Notes: generated from the letters alone by a model not told the origin. A stretch of DNA of 64,000 nucleotides from Siphonodentalium dalli (GCA_032622095.1 CP136069.1:9628036-9692035), one strand, 5' to 3'. Shown: positions 15,740-33,000, numbered from the stretch's first letter. Numbers and translations: made by a program.

Positions 15740-18700
15740 AGTAGATAAACACACTGTATTACTGTCTCATCATTGGGAGGTATAGGTATAGCGTAGATAA
15801 ATACACTGTATTACTGTCACATCATTGGGAGTTATAGGTATAGAGTAGATAAATACACTGTATTACTGTCACATCATTGGGAGTTATAGGTATAGAGTAG
15901 ATAAATACACTGTATTACTGTCACATCATTGGGAGTTATAGGTATAGAGTAGATAACACACACTGTATTACTGTCTCATCATTGGGAGGTATAGGTATAG
16001 AGTAGATAAACACACTGTATTACTGTCTCATCATTGGGAGGTATAGGTATAGAGTAGATAAACACACTGTATTACTGTCTCATCATTGGGAGGTATAGGT
16101 ATAGAGTAGATAAATACACTGTATTACTGTCTCATCATTGGGAGTTATAGGTATAGAGTAGATAAATACACTGTATTACTGTCACATCATTGGGAGTTAT
16201 AGGTATAGAGTAGATAAATACACTGTATTACTGTCTCATCATTGGGAGGTATAGGTATAGAGTAGATAAATACACTGTATTACTGTCTCATCATTGGGAG
16301 GTATAGGTATAGAGTAGATAAATACACTGTATTACTGTCTCATCATTGGGAGGTATAGCGTAGATAAATACACTGTATTACTGTCTCATCATTGGGAGGT
16401 ATAGGTATAGAGTAGATAAATACACTGTATTACTGTCTCATCATTGGGAGGTATAGCGTAGATAAATACACTGTATTACTGTCTCATCATTGGGAGGTAT
16501 AGGTATAGCGTAGATAAACACACTGTATTACTGTCTCATCATTGGGAGGTATAGCGTAGATAAATACACTGTATTACTGTCTCATCATTGGGAGGTATAG
16601 CGTAGATAAATACACTGTATTACTGTCTCATCATTGGGAGGTATAGCGTAGATAAACACACTGTATTACTGTCTCATCATTGGGAGGTATAGGTATAGAG
16701 TAGATAAATACACTGTATTACTGTCACATCATTGGGAGGTATAGCGTAGATAAATACACTGTATTACTGTCTCATCATTGGGAGGTATAGGTATAGAGTA
16801 GATAAATACACTGTATTACTGTCACATCATTGGGAGGTATAGCGTAGATAAATACACTGTATTACTGTCTCATCATTGGGAGGTATAGGTATAGCGTAGA
16901 TAAACACACTGTATTACTGTCTCATCATTGGGAGGTATAGGTATAGAGTAGATAAATACACTGTATTACTGTCTCATCATTGGGAGGTATAGGTATAGAG
17001 TAGATAAATACACTGTATTACTGTCACATCATTGGGCGGTATAGGTATAGAGTAGATAAATACACTGTATTACTGTCACATCATTGGGAGGTATAGGTAT
17101 AGCGTAGATAAACACACTGTATTACTGTAACATCATTGGGAGGTATAGAGTAGATAAATACACTGTATTACTGTCTCATCATTGGGAGTTATAGCGTAGA
17201 TAAATACACTGTATTACTGTCTCATCATTGGGAGGTATAGGTATAGAGTAGATAAATACACTGTATTACTGTCACATCATTGGGAGGTATAGCGTAGATA
17301 AATACACTGTATTACTGTCTCATCATTGGGAGGTATAGGTATAGAGTAGATAAACACACTGTATTACTGTCACATCATTGGGAGGTATAGAGTAGATAAA
17401 TACACTGTATTACTGTCTCATCATTGGGAGTTATAGGTATAGCATAGATAAACACACTGTATTACTGTCTCATCATTGGGAGGTATAGGTATAGAGTAGA
17501 TAAATACACTGTATTACTGTCTCATCATTGGGAGGTATAGGTATAGAATAGATAAACACACTGTATTACTGTCACATCATTGGGAGGTATAGAGTAGATA
17601 AATACACTGTATTACTGTCTCATCATTGGGAGTTATAGGTATAGCATAGATAAACACACTGTATTACTGTCTCATCATTGGGAGGTATAGGTATAGAGTA
17701 GATAAATACACTGTATTACTGTCACATCATTGGGAGTTATAGGTATAGAGTAGATAAACACACTGTATTACTGTCTCATCATTGGGAGGTATAGAGTAGA
17801 TAAATACACTGTATTACTGTCTCATCATTGGGAGGTATAGGTATAGCATAGATAAACACACTGTATTACTGTCTCATCATTGGGAGGTATAGGTATAGCA
17901 TAGATAAACACACTGTATTACTGTCTCATCATTGGGAGGTATAGGTATAGAGTAGATAAACACACTGTATTACTGTCTCATCATTGGGAGGTATAGGTAT
18001 AGCATAGATAAACACACTGTATTACTGTCTCATCATTGGGAGGTATAGGTATAGAGTAGATAAACACACTGTATTACTGTCTCATCATTGGGAGGTATAG
18101 GTATAGAGTAGATAAACACACTGTATTACTGTCTCATCATTGGGAGGTATAGGTATAGCATAGATAAACACACTGTATTACTGTCTCATCATTGGGAGGT
18201 ATAGGTATAGCATAGATAAACACACTGTATTACTGTCTCATCATTGGGAGGTATAGGTATAGAGTAGATAAACACACTGTATTACTGTCTCATCATTGGG
18301 AGGTATAGGTATAGCATAGATAAACACACTGTATTACTGTCTCATCATTGGGAGGTATAGGTATAGAGTAGATAAACACACTGTATTACTGTCTCATCAT
18401 TGGGAGGTATAGAGTAGATAAATACACTGTATTACTGTCTCATCATTGGGAGGTATAGGTATAGAGTAGATAAATACACTGTATTACTGTCTCATCATTG
18501 GGAGGTATAGAGTAGATAAATACACTGTATTACTGTCTCATCATTGGGAGGTATAGCGTAGATAAATACACTGTATTACTGTCTCATCATTGGGAGTTAT
18601 AGGTATAGCATAGATAAACACACTGTATTACTGTCTCATCATTGGGAGGTATAGGTATAGAGTAGATAAATACACTGTATTACTGTCACATCATTGGGAG

Positions 18701-21700
18701 TTATAGGTATAGAGTAGATAAACACACTGTATTACTGTCTCATCATTGGGAGGTATAGCGTAGATAAACACACTGTATTACTGTCACATCATTGGGAGGT
18801 ATAGGTATAGAGTAGATAAACACACTGTATTACTGTCACATCATTGGGAGGTATAGGTATAGAGTAGATAAATACACTGTATTACTGTCTCATCATTGGG
18901 AGGTATAGGTATAGAGTAGATAAATACACTGTATTACTGTCTCATCATTGGGAGGTATAGCGTAGATAAATACACTGTATTACTGTCTCATCATTGGCAG
19001 GTATAGGTATAGAGTAGATAAACACACTGTATTACTGTCTCATCATTGGGAGGTATAGGTATAGCGTAGATAAACACACTGTATTACTGTCTCATCATTG
19101 GGAGGTATAGGTATAGAGTAGATAAATACACTGTATTACTGTCTCATCATTGGGAGGTATAGGTATAGAGTAGATAAATACACTGTATTACTGTCTCATC
19201 ATTGGGAGGTATAGCGTAGATAAATACACTGTATTACTGTCTCATCATTGGGAGGTATAGGTATAGAGTAGATAAATACACTGTATTACTGTCTCATCAT
19301 TGGGAGGTATAGCGTAGATAAATACACTGTATTACTGTCTCATCATTGGCAGGTATAGGTATAGAGTAGATAAACACACTGTATTACTGTCTCATCATTG
19401 GCAGGTATAGGTATAGAGTAGATAAACACACTGTATTACTGTCTCATCATTGGGAGGTATAGAGTAGATAAATACACTGTATTACTGTCACATCATTGGG
19501 AGGTATAGGTATAGAGTAGATAAATACACTGTATTACTGTCTCATCATTGGGAGTTATAGGTATAGAGTAGATAAACACACTGTATTACTGTCTCATCAT
19601 TGGGAGTTATAGGTATAGAGTAGATAAACACACTGTATTACTGTCTCATGATTGGGAGGTATAGGTATAGTGTAGATAAATACACTGTATTACTGTCACA
19701 TCATTAGGAGTTATAGGTATAGAGTAGATAAACACACTGTATTACTGTCACATCATTGGGAGTTATAGGTATAGAGTAGATAAACACACTGTATTACTGT
19801 CTCATCATTGGGAGGTATAGGTATAGAGTAGATAAACACACTGTATTACTGTCACATCATTGGGAGGTATAGAGTAGATAAATACACTGTATTACTGTCT
19901 CATCATTGGGAGTTATAGGTATAGCATAGATAAACACACTGTATTACTGTCTCATCATTGGGAGGTATAGGTATAGAGTAGATAAATACACTGTATTACT
20001 GTCACATCATTGGGAGTTATAGGTATAGAGTAGATAAATACACTGTATTACTGTCTCATCATTGGGAGGTATAGGTATAGAGTAGATAAATACACTGTAT
20101 TACTGTCTCATCATTGGGAGGTATAGCGTAGATAAATACACTGTATTACTGTCTCATCATTGGGAGGTATAGGTATAGCATAGATAAACACACTGTATTA
20201 CTGTCTCATCATTGGCAGGTATAGGTATAGAGTAGATAAACACACTGTATTACTGTCACATCATTGGGAGTTATAGGTATAGCGTAGATAAACACACTGT
20301 ATTACTGTCTCATCATTGGGAGGTATAGCGTAGATAAATACACTGTATTACTGTCTCATCATTGGGAGGTATAGGTATAGTGTAGATAAACACACTGTAT
20401 TACTGTCTCATCATTGGGAGGTATAGGTATAGAGTAGATAAATACACTGTATTACTGTCTCATCATTGGGAGGTATAGGTATAGTGTAGATAAATACACT
20501 GTATTACTGTCACATCATTGGGAGTTATAGGTATAGTGTAGATAAATACACTGTATTACTGTCTCATCATTGGGAGTTATAGGTATAGCGTAGATAAATA
20601 CACTGTATTACTGTCACATCATTGGGAGGTATAGGTATAGAGTAGATAAACACACTGTATTACTGTCTCATCATTGGGAGGTATAGGTATAGAGTAGATA
20701 AATACACTGTATTACTGTCTCATCATTGGGAGGTATAGAGTAGATAAACACACTGTATTACTGTCACATCATTGGGAGGTATAGCGTAGATAAATACACT
20801 GTATTACTGTCTCATCATTGGGAGGTATAGCGTAGATAAATACACTGTATTACTGTCTCATCATTGGGAGGTATAGGTATAGAGTAGATAAACACACTGT
20901 ATTACTGTCACATCATTGGGAGGTATAGAGTAGATAAATACACTGTATTACTGTCTCATCATTGGGAGTTATAGGTATAGCATAGATAAACACACTGTAT
21001 TACTGTCTCATCATTGGGAGGTATAGGTATAGAGTAGATAAATACACTGTATTACTGTCTCATCATTGGGAGTTATAGGTATAGAGTAGATAAACACACT
21101 GTATTACTGTCACATCATTGGGAGGTATAGCGTAGATAAATACACTGTATTACTGTCTCATCATTGGGAGGTATAGGTATAGAGTAGATAAACACACTGT
21201 ATTACTGTCACATCATTGGGAGGTATAGAGTAGATAAATACACTGTATTACTGTCTCATCATTGGGAGTTATATGTATAGCATAGATAAACACACTGTAT
21301 TACTGTCTCATCATTGGGAGGTATAGGTATAGAGTAGATAAATACACTGTATTACTGTCTCATCATTGGGAGTTATAGGTATAGCGTAGATAAACACACT
21401 GTATTACTGTCTCATCATTGGGAGGTATAGGTATAGAGTAGATAAACACACTGTATTACTGTCACATCATTGGGAGGTATAGGTATAGAGTAGATAAACA
21501 CACTGTATTACTGTCTCATCATTGGGAGTTATAGGTATAGAGTAGATAAACACACTGTATTACTGTCACATCATTGGGAGGTATAGGTATAGAGTAGATA
21601 AACACACTGTATTACTGTCTCATCATTGGGAGGTATAGGTATAGAGTAGATAAACACACTGTATTACTGTCTCATCATTGGGAGGTATAGAGTAGATAAA

Positions 21701-21892
21701 CACACTGTATTACTGTCTCATCATTGGGAGGTATAGGTATAGTGTAGATAAACACACTGTATTACTGTCTCATCATTGGGAGGTATAGCGTAGATAAACA
21801 CACTGTATTACTGTCACATCATTGGGAGTTATAGGTATAGAGTAGATAAATACACTGTATTACTGTCTCATCATTGGGAGGTATAGGTATAG

Positions 21893-22854
21893 TGTAGATA
21901 AACACACTGTATTACTGTCACATCATTGGGAGTTATAGGTATAGAGTAGATAAATACACTGTATTACTGTCACATCATTAGGAGGTATAGGTATAGCATA
22001 GATAAATACACTGTATTACTGTCACATCATTGGGAGGTATAGGTATAGAGTAGATAAATACACTGTATTACTGTCACATCATTAGGAGGTATAGGTATAG
22101 CATAGATAAATACACTGTATTACTGTCACATCATTGGGAGGTATAGGTATAGAGTAGATAAACACACTGTATTACTGTCTCATCATTGGGAGGTATAGGT
22201 ATAGTGTAGATAAACACACTGTATTACTGTCACATCATTGGGAGGTATAGGTATAGAGTAGATAAATACACTGTATTACTGTCTCATCATTGGGAGTTAT
22301 AGGTATAGAGTAGATAAACACACTGTATTACTGTCTCATCATTGGGAGGTATAGGTATAGAGTAGATAAACACACTGTATTACTGTCACATCATTGGGAG
22401 TTATAGGTATAGAGTAGATAAATACACTGTATTACTGTCACATCATTAGGAGGTATAGGTATAGCATAGATAAATACACTGTATTACTGTCACATCATTG
22501 GGAGGTATAGGTATAGAGTAGATAAATACACTGTATTACTGTCACATCATTAGGAGGTATAGGTATAGCATAGATAAATACACTGTATTACTGTCACATC
22601 ATTGGGAGGTATAGGTATAGAGTAGATAAACACACTGTATTACTGTCTCATCATTGGGAGGTATAGGTATAGTGTAGATAAACACACTGTATTACTGTCA
22701 CATCATTGGGAGGTATAGGTATAGAGTAGATAAATACACTGTATTACTGTCTCATCATTGGGAGTTATAGGTATAGAGTAGATAAACACACTGTATTACT
22801 GTCTCATCATTGGGAGGTATAGGTATAGAGTAGATAAACACACTGTATTACTGT
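21893..22854. repeat. 468-bp tandem duplication inside the satellite
   Basis: A block of nine 52-bp monomers containing CATTAGGAGGTATAGG and GTGTAG variants is repeated at an offset of 468 bp (for example 21,981 and 22,449). The match breaks at a GTGTAG/GAGTAG difference on the left and a TCACATC/TCTCATC difference on the right, giving just over two units. Confidence 0.85.
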
Positions 22855-25206
22855 CTCATCATTGGGAGTTATAGGTATAGAGTAGATAAACACACTGTAT
22901 TACTGTCTCATCATTGGGAGTTATAGGTATAGAGTAGATAAACACACTGTATTACTGTCTCATCATTGGGAGTTATAGGTATAGAGTAGATAAACACACT
23001 GTATTACTGTCTCATCATTGGGAGTTATAGGTATAGAGTAGATAAACACACTGTATTACTGTCACATCATTGGGAGGTATAGGTATAGCGTAGATAAATA
23101 CACTGTATTACTGTCACATCATTGGGAGGTATAGGTATAGAGTAGATAAATACACTGTATTACTGTCACATCATTGGGAGTTATAGGTATAGAGTAGATA
23201 AATACACTGTATTACTGTCACATCATTGGGAGGTATAGGTATAGAGTAGATAAATACACTGTATTACTGTCTCATCATTGGGAGGTATAGGTATAGAGTA
23301 GATAAATACACTGTATTACTGTCTCATCATTGGGAGGTATAGGTATAGAGTAGATAAACACACTGTATTACTGTCACATCATTGGGAGTTATAGGTATAG
23401 AGTAGATAAACACACTGTATTACTGTCACATCATTGGGAGGTATAGGTATAGCGTAGATAAATACACTGTATTACTGTCACATCATTGGGAGGTATAGGT
23501 ATAGAGTAGATAAATACACTGTATTACTGTCTCATCATTGGGAGGTATAGGTATAGAGTAGATAAACACACTGTATTACTGTCACATCATTGGGAGGTAT
23601 AGGTATAGCGTAGATAAATACACTGTATTACTGTCACATCATTGGGAGGTATAGGTATAGAGTAGATAAACACACTGTATTACTGTCACATCATTGGGAG
23701 GTATAGGTATAGAGTAGATAAACACACTGTATTACTGTCACATCATTGTGAGGTATAGGTATAGAGTAGATAAACACACTGTATTACTGTCTCATCATTG
23801 GGAGGTATAGGTATAGAGTAGATAAACACACTGTATTACTGTCACATCATTGGGAGGTATAGGTATAGAGTAGATAAACACACTGTATTACTGTCACATC
23901 ATTGGGAGGTATAGCATAGATAAACACACTGTATTACTGTCTCATCATTGGGAGGTATAGGTATAGAGTAGATAAACACACTGTATTACTGTCACATCAT
24001 TGGGAGTTATAGGTATAGAGTAGATAAATACACTGTATTACTGTCTCATCATTGGGAGGTATAGGTATAGAGTAGATAAACACACTGTATTACTGTCTCA
24101 TCATTGGGAGGTATAGAGTAGATAAACACACTGTATTACTGTCTCATCATTGGGAGGTATAGGTATAGAGTAGATAAATACACTGTATTACTGTCACATC
24201 ATTGGGAGGTATAGGTATAGAGTAGATAAACACACTGTATTACTGTCTCATCATTGGGAGGTATAGAGTAGATAAACACACTGTATTACTGTCTCATCAT
24301 TGGGAGGTATAGGTATAGAGTAGATAAATACACTGTATTACTGTCACATCATTGGGAGGTATAGGTATAGAGTAGATAAACACACTGTATTACTGTCACA
24401 TCATTGGGAGTTATAGGTATAGAGTAGATAAACACACTGTATTACTGTCTCATCATTGGGAGGTATAGAGTAGATAAACACACTGTATTACTGTCACATC
24501 ATTGGGAGGTATAGGTATAGAGTAGATAAATACACTGTATTACTGTCTCATCATTGGGAGGTATAGCATAGATAAATACACTGTATTACTGTCACATCAT
24601 TGGGAGTTATAGGTATAGAGTAGATAAACACACTGTATTACTGTCTCATCATTGGGAGGTATAGGTATAGAGTAGATAAACACACTGTATTACTGTCATA
24701 TCATTGGGAGGTATAGGTATAGAGTAGATAAATACACTGTATTACTGTCTCATCATTGGGAGTTATAGGTATAGCGTAGATAAACACACTGTATTACTGT
24801 CACGTCATTGGGAGGTATAGCATAGATAAACACACTGTATTACTGTCTCATCATTGGGAGGTATAGCATAGATAAACACACTGTATTACTGTCACATCAT
24901 TGGGAGGTATAGCGTAGATAAACACACTGTATTACTGTCTCATCATTGGGAGTTATAGGTATAGCGTAGATAAACACACTGTATTACTGTCTCATCATTG
25001 GGAGTTATAGGTATAGCGTAGATAAACACACTGTATTACTGTCTCATCATTGGGAGTTATAGGTATAGCATAGATAAACACACTGTATTACTGTCACATC
25101 ATTGGGAGGTATAGGTATAGAGTAGATAAATACACTGTATTACTGTCACGTCATTGGGAGGTATAGCGTAGATAAACACACTGTATTACTGTCTCATCAT
25201 TGGGAG

Positions 25207-27073
25207 TTATAGGTATAGCATAGATAAACACACTGTATTACTGTCTCATCATTGGGAGTTATAGGTATAGCATAGATAAACACACTGTATTACTGTCACG
25301 TCATTGGGAGGTATAGCGTAGATAAACACACTGTATTACTGTCACATCATTGGGAGGTATAGCGTAGATAAACACACTGTATTACTGTCTCATCATTAGG
25401 AGGTATAGCGTAGATAAATACACTGTATTACTGTCTCATCATTGGGAGGTATAGCGTAGATAAATACACTGTATTACTGTCTCATCATTGGGAGGTATAG
25501 CGTAGATAAATACACTGTATTACTGTCTCATCATTGGGAGGTATAGCGTAGATAAATACACTGTATTACTGTCTCATCATTGGGAGGTATAGCGTAGATA
25601 AACACACTGTATTACTGTCTCATCATTGGGAGGTATAGCGTAGATAAATACACTGTATTACTGTCACATCATTGGGAGGTATAGGTATAGCATAGATAAA
25701 TACACTGTATTACTGTCTCATCATTGGGAGGTATAGGTATAGCGTAGATAAATACACTGTATTACTGTCTCATCATTGGGAGTTATAGGTATAGCGTAGA
25801 TAAACACACTGTATTACTGTCTCATCATTGGGAGGTATAGAGTAGATAAATACACTGTATTACTGTCACATCATTGGGAGTTATAGGTATAGCGTAGATA
25901 AACACACTGTATTACTGTCTCATCATTGGGAGGTATAGCGTAGATAAATACACTGTATTACTGTCTCATCATTGGGAGGTATAGGTATAGCGTAGATAAA
26001 CACACTGTATTACTGTCTCATCATTGGGAGTTATAGGTATAGCGTAGATAAACACACTGTATTACTGTCTCATCATTGGGAGGTATAGCGTAGATAAACA
26101 CACTGTATTACTGTCTCATCATTGGGAGTTATAGGTATAGCATAGATAAACACACTGTATTACTGTCTCATCATTGGGAGGTATAGGTATAGCATAGATA
26201 AACACACTGTATTACTGTCTCATCATTGGGAGTTATAGGTATAGCATAGATAAACACACTGTATTACTGTCACGTCATTGGGAGGTATAGCGTAGATAAA
26301 CACACTGTATTACTGTCACATCATTGGGAGGTATAGCGTAGATAAACACACTGTATTACTGTCTCATCATTAGGAGGTATAGCGTAGATAAATACACTGT
26401 ATTACTGTCTCATCATTGGGAGGTATAGCGTAGATAAATACACTGTATTACTGTCTCATCATTGGGAGGTATAGCGTAGATAAATACACTGTATTACTGT
26501 CTCATCATTGGGAGGTATAGCGTAGATAAATACACTGTATTACTGTCTCATCATTGGGAGGTATAGCGTAGATAAACACACTGTATTACTGTCTCATCAT
26601 TGGGAGGTATAGCGTAGATAAATACACTGTATTACTGTCACATCATTGGGAGGTATAGGTATAGCATAGATAAATACACTGTATTACTGTCTCATCATTG
26701 GGAGGTATAGGTATAGCGTAGATAAATACACTGTATTACTGTCTCATCATTGGGAGTTATAGGTATAGCGTAGATAAACACACTGTATTACTGTCTCATC
26801 ATTGGGAGGTATAGAGTAGATAAATACACTGTATTACTGTCACATCATTGGGAGTTATAGGTATAGCGTAGATAAACACACTGTATTACTGTCTCATCAT
26901 TGGGAGGTATAGCGTAGATAAATACACTGTATTACTGTCTCATCATTGGGAGGTATAGGTATAGCGTAGATAAACACACTGTATTACTGTCTCATCATTG
27001 GGAGTTATAGGTATAGCGTAGATAAACACACTGTATTACTGTCTCATCATTGGGAGGTATAGCGTAGATAAAT
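25207..27073. repeat. 974-bp tandem duplication inside the satellite
   Basis: The rare CACGTCATTGGG variant at 25,297 recurs at 26,271, and the whole order of long and short monomers around it repeats with a 974-bp offset (nine long plus eleven short). The left limit is a GAGTTAT/GAGGTAT difference (25,206/26,180) and the right limit is an AAACAC/AAATAC difference (26,099/27,073). Confidence 0.85.
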
Positions 27074-30000
27074 ACACTGTATTACTGTCTCATCATTGGG
27101 AGGTATAGGTATAGCGCAGATAAACACACTGTATTACTGTCTCATCATTGGGAGTTATAGGTATAGCGTAGATAAATACACTGTATTACTGTCTCATCAT
27201 TGGGAGGTATAGCGTAGATAAATACACTGTATTACTGTCTCATCATTGGCAGGTATAGCGTAGATAAACACACTGTATTACTGTCTCATCATTGGGAGGT
27301 ATAGCGTAGATAAATACACTGTATTACTGTCTCATCATTGGGAGGTATAGGTATAGCGTAGATAAACACACTGTATTACTGTCTCATCATTGGGAGGTAT
27401 AGCGTAGATAAATACACTGTATTACTGTCTCATCATTGGGAGGTATAGCGTAGATAAATACACTGTATTACTGTCTCATCATTGGGAGGTATAGGTATAG
27501 CGTAGATAAATACACTGTATTACTGTCACATCATTGGGAGGTATAGGTATAGCGTAGATAAACACACTGTATTACTGTCTCATCATTGGGAGGTATAGGT
27601 ATAGCGTAGATAAACACACTGTATTACTGTCTCATCATTGGGAGGTATAGCGTAGATAAATACACTGTATTACTGTCACATCATTGGCAGGTATAGCGTA
27701 GATAAACACACTGTATTACTGTCTCATCATTGGGAGGTATAGCGTAGATAAACACACTGTATTACTGTCTCATCATTGGGAGGTATAGCGTAGATAAATA
27801 CACTGTATTACTGTCTCATCATTGGGAGGTATAGGTATAGCATAGATAAATACACTGTATTACTGTCTCATCATTGGGAGGTATAGGTATAGCGTAGATA
27901 AACACACTGTATTACTGTCTCATCATTGGGAGGTATAGGTATAGCATAGATAAATACACTGTATTACTGTCACATCATTGGCAGGTATAGCGTAGATAAA
28001 CACACTGTATTACTGTCTCATCATTGGGAGGTATAGCGTAGATAAACACACTGTATTACTGTCTCATCATTGGGAGGTATAGGTATAGCGTAGATAAACA
28101 CACTGTATTACTGTCTCATCATTGGGAGGTATAGCGTAGATAAACACACTGTATTACTGTCTCATCATTGGCAGGTATAGGTATAGCGTAGATAAACACA
28201 CTGTATTACTGTCTCATCATTGGGAGGTATAGCATAGATAAACACACTGTATTACTGTCTCATCATTGGGAGGTATAGGTATAGCGTAGATAAACACACT
28301 GTATTACTGTCACATCATTGGGAGGTATAGGTATAGCGTAGATAAATACACTGTATTACTGTCTCATCATTGGGAGTTATAGGTATAGCATAGATAAATA
28401 CACTGTATTACTGTCTCATCATTGGGAGGTATAGGTATAGCATAGATAAATACACTGTATTACTGTCTCATCATTGGGAGGTATAGGTATAGCATAGATA
28501 AACACACTGTATTACTGTCTCATCATTGGGAGTTATAGGTATAGCGTAGATAAACACACTGTATTACTGTCTCATCATTGGGAGGTATAGGTATAGAGTA
28601 GATAAATACACTGTATTACTGTCTCATCATTGGGAGGTATAGGTATAGCATAGATAAATACACTGTATTACTGTCTCATCATTGGGAGTTATAGGTATAG
28701 CGTAGATAAATACACTGTATTACTGTCTCATCATTGGGAGGTATAGGTATAGCGTAGATAAATACACTGTATTACTGTCACATCATTGGGAGGTATAGGT
28801 ATAGAGTAGATAAATACACTGTATTACTGTCTCATCATTGGGAGGTATAGGTATAGCGTAGATAAATACACTGTATTACTGTCTCATCATTGGGAGGTAT
28901 AGCATAGATAAACACACTGTATTACTGTCTCATCATTGGGAGGTATAGGTATAGCATAGATAAATACACTGTATTACTGTCTCATCATTGGGAGTTATAG
29001 GTATAGCGTAGATAAATACACTGTATTACTGTCTCATCATTGGGAGTTATAGGTATAGCGTAGATAAATACACTGTATTACTGTCTCATCATTGGGAGGT
29101 ATAGCATAGATAAACACACTGTATTACTGTCTCATCATTGGGAGGTATAGGTATAGCATAGATAAATACACTGTATTACTGTCTCATCATTGGGAGTTAT
29201 AGGTATAGCATAGATAAATACACTGTATTACTGTCTCATCATTGGGAGTTATAGGTATAGCGTAGATAAATACACTGTATTACTGTCTCATCATTGGGAG
29301 GTATAGCATAGATAAACACACTGTATTACTGTCTCATCATTGGGAGGTATAGGTATAGCGTAGATAAACACACTGTATTACTGTCACATCATTGGGAGGT
29401 ATAGGTATAGCGTAGATAAACACACTGTATTACTGTCTCATCATTGGGAGGTATAGGTATAGCGTAGATAAACACACTGTATTACTGTCTCATCATTGGG
29501 AGTTATAGGTATAGAGTAGATAAATACACTGTATTACTGTCTCATCATTGGGAGGTATAGAGTAGATAAATACACTGTATTACTGTCTCATCATTGGGAG
29601 TTATAGGTATAGAGTAGATAAACACACTGTATTACTGTCTCATCATTGGGAGTTATAGGTATAGAGTATATAAACACACTGTATTACTGTCTCATCATTG
29701 GGAGGTATAGGTATAGCATAGATAAATACACTGTATTACTGTCTCATCATTGGGAGTTATAGGTATAGCGTAGATAAATACACTGTATTACTGTCTCATC
29801 ATTGGGAGTTATAGGTATAGCGTAGATAAATACACTGTATTACTGTCTCATCATTGGGAGGTATAGGTATAGCATAGATAAATACACTGTATTACTGTCT
29901 CATCATTGGGAGTTATAGGTATAGAGTAGATAAATACACTGTATTACTGTCTCATCATTGGGAGTTATAGGTATAGCGTAGATAAATACACTGTATTACT

Positions 30001-33000
30001 GTCTCATCATTGGGAGTTATAGGTATAGCGTAGATAAACACACTGTATTACTGTCTCATCATTGGGAGTTATAGGTATAGCGTAGATAAATACACTGTAT
30101 TACTGTCTCATCATTGGGAGGTATAGGTATAGCGTAGATAAACACACTGTATTACTGTCTCATCATTGGGAGGTATAGCGTAGATAAACACACTGTATTA
30201 CTGTCTCATCATTGGGAGTTATAGGTATAGAGTAGATAAACACACTGTATTACTGTCTCATCATTGGGAGTTATAGGTATAGCGTAGATAAACACACTGT
30301 ATTACTGTCTCATCATTGGGAGTTATAGGTATAGCGTAGATAAATACACTGTATTACTGTCTCATCATTGGGAGGTATAGGTATAGAGTAGATAAACACA
30401 CTGTATTACTGTCTCATCATTGGGAGTTATAGGTATAGCGTAGATAAATACACTGTATTACTGTCTCATCATTGGGAGTTATAGGTATAGCGTAGATAAA
30501 CACACTGTATTACTGTCTCATCATTGGGAGGTATAGCATAGATAAACACACTGTATTACTGTCTCATCATTGGGAGTTATAGGTATAGCGTAGATAAATA
30601 CACTGTATTACTGTCACATCATTGGGAGGTATAGGTATAGAGTAGATAAACACACTGTATTACTGTCTCATCATTGGGAGTTATAGGTGTAGAGTAGATA
30701 AATACACTGTATTACTGTCTCATCATTGGGAGGTATAGCGTAGATAAACACACTGTATTACTGTCTCATCATTGGGAGTTATAGGTATAGCGTAGATAAA
30801 CACACTGTATTACTGTCTCATCATTGGGAGGTATAGGTATAGCATAGATAAATACACTGTATTACTGTCTCATCATTGGGAGGTATAGGTATAGCATAGA
30901 TAAATACACTGTATTACTGTCTCATCATTGGGAGTTATAGGTATAGCGTAGATAAACACACTGTATTACTGTCTCATCATTGGGAGTTATAGGTATAGAG
31001 TAGATAAATACACTGTATTACTGTCTCATCATTGGGAGGTATAGCGTAGATAAATACACTGTATTACTGTCTCATCATTGGGAGGTATAGGTATAGCATA
31101 GATAAATACACTGTATTACTGTCTCATCATTGGGAGTTATAGGTATAGCGTAGATAAACACACTGTATTACTGTCTCATCATTGGGAGGTATAGGTATAG
31201 AGTAGATAAACACACTGTATTACTGTCTCATCATTGGGAGGTATAGGTATAGAGTAGATAAACACACTGTATTACTGTCTCATCATTGGGAGGTATAGGT
31301 ATAGCGTAGATAAATACACTGTATTACTGTCACATCATTGGGAGGTATAGGTATAGCGTAGATAAATACACTGTATTACTGTCTCATCATTGGGAGGTAT
31401 AGCGTAGATAAACACACTGTATTACTGTCTCATCATTGGGAGGTATAGCGTAGATAAACACACTGTATTACTGTCACATCATTGGGAGGTATAGCGTAGA
31501 TAAATACACTGTATTACTGTCTCATCATTGGGAGGTATAGGTATAGCGTAGATAAACACACTGTATTACTGTCTCATCATTGGGAGGTATAGGTATAGAG
31601 TAGATAAATACACTGTATTACTGTCTCCATCATTGGGAGGTATAGCATAGATAAACACACTGTATTACTGTCTCATCATTGGGAGGTATAGCATAGATAA
31701 ACACACTGTATTACTGTCTCATCATTGGGAGGTATAGGTATAGCGTAGATAAACACACTGTATTACTGTCTCATCATTGGGAGGTATAGGTATAGCGTAG
31801 ATAAACACACTGTATTACTGTCACATCATTGGGAGGTATAGCATAGATAAACACACTGTATTACTGTCTCATCATTGGGAGGTATAGGTATAGAGTAGAT
31901 AAACACACTGTATTACTGTCACATCATTGGGAGTTATAGGTATAGAGTAGATAAATACACTGTATTACTGTCTCATCATTGGGAGTTATATGTATAGCGT
32001 AGATAAACACACTGTATTACTGTCACATCATTGGGAGGTATAGGTATAGAGTAGATAAACACACTGTATTACTGTCACATCATTGGGAGTTATAGGTATA
32101 GAGTAGATAAACACACTGTATTACTGTCACATCATTGGGAGTTATAGGTATAGAGTAGATAAATACACTGTATTACTGTCTCATCATTGGGAGGTATAGG
32201 TATAGCGTAGATAAACACACTGTATTACTGTCTCATCATTGGCAGGTATAGCGTAGATAAACACACTGTATTACTGTCTCATCATTGGGAGGTATAGCGT
32301 AGATAAATACACTGTATTACTGTCTCATCATTGGGAGGTATAGGTATAGCGTAGATAAACACACTGTATTACTGTCTCATCATTGGGAGGTATAGGTATA
32401 GCGTAGATAAACACACTGTATTACTGTCTCATCATTGGCAGGTATAGGTATAGCATAGATAAACACACTGTATTACTGTCTCATCATTGGGAGGTATAGG
32501 TATAGCGTAGATAAACACACTGTATTACTGTCTCATCATTGGGAGGTATAGGTATAGCGTAGATAAACACAATGTATTACTGTCTCATCATTGGGAGGTA
32601 TAGGTATAGCGTAGATAAACACACTGTATTACTGTCTCATCATTGGGAGGTATAGCATAGATAAACACACTGTATTACTGTCTCATCATTGGGAGGTATA
32701 GCGTAGATAAATACACTGTATTACTGTCTCAGCATTGGGAGGTATAGGTATAGCGTAGATAAACACACTGTATTACTGTCTCATCATTGGGAGGTATAGC
32801 ATAGATAAACACACTGTATTACTGTCTCATCATTGGGAGGTATAGGTATAGCGTAGATAAACACACTGTATTACTGTCACATCATTGGGAGGTATAGGTA
32901 TAGCATAGATAAACACACTGTATTACTGTCACATCATTGGGAGGTATAGCGTAGATAAACACACTGTATTACTGTCTCATCATTGGGAGTTATAGGTATA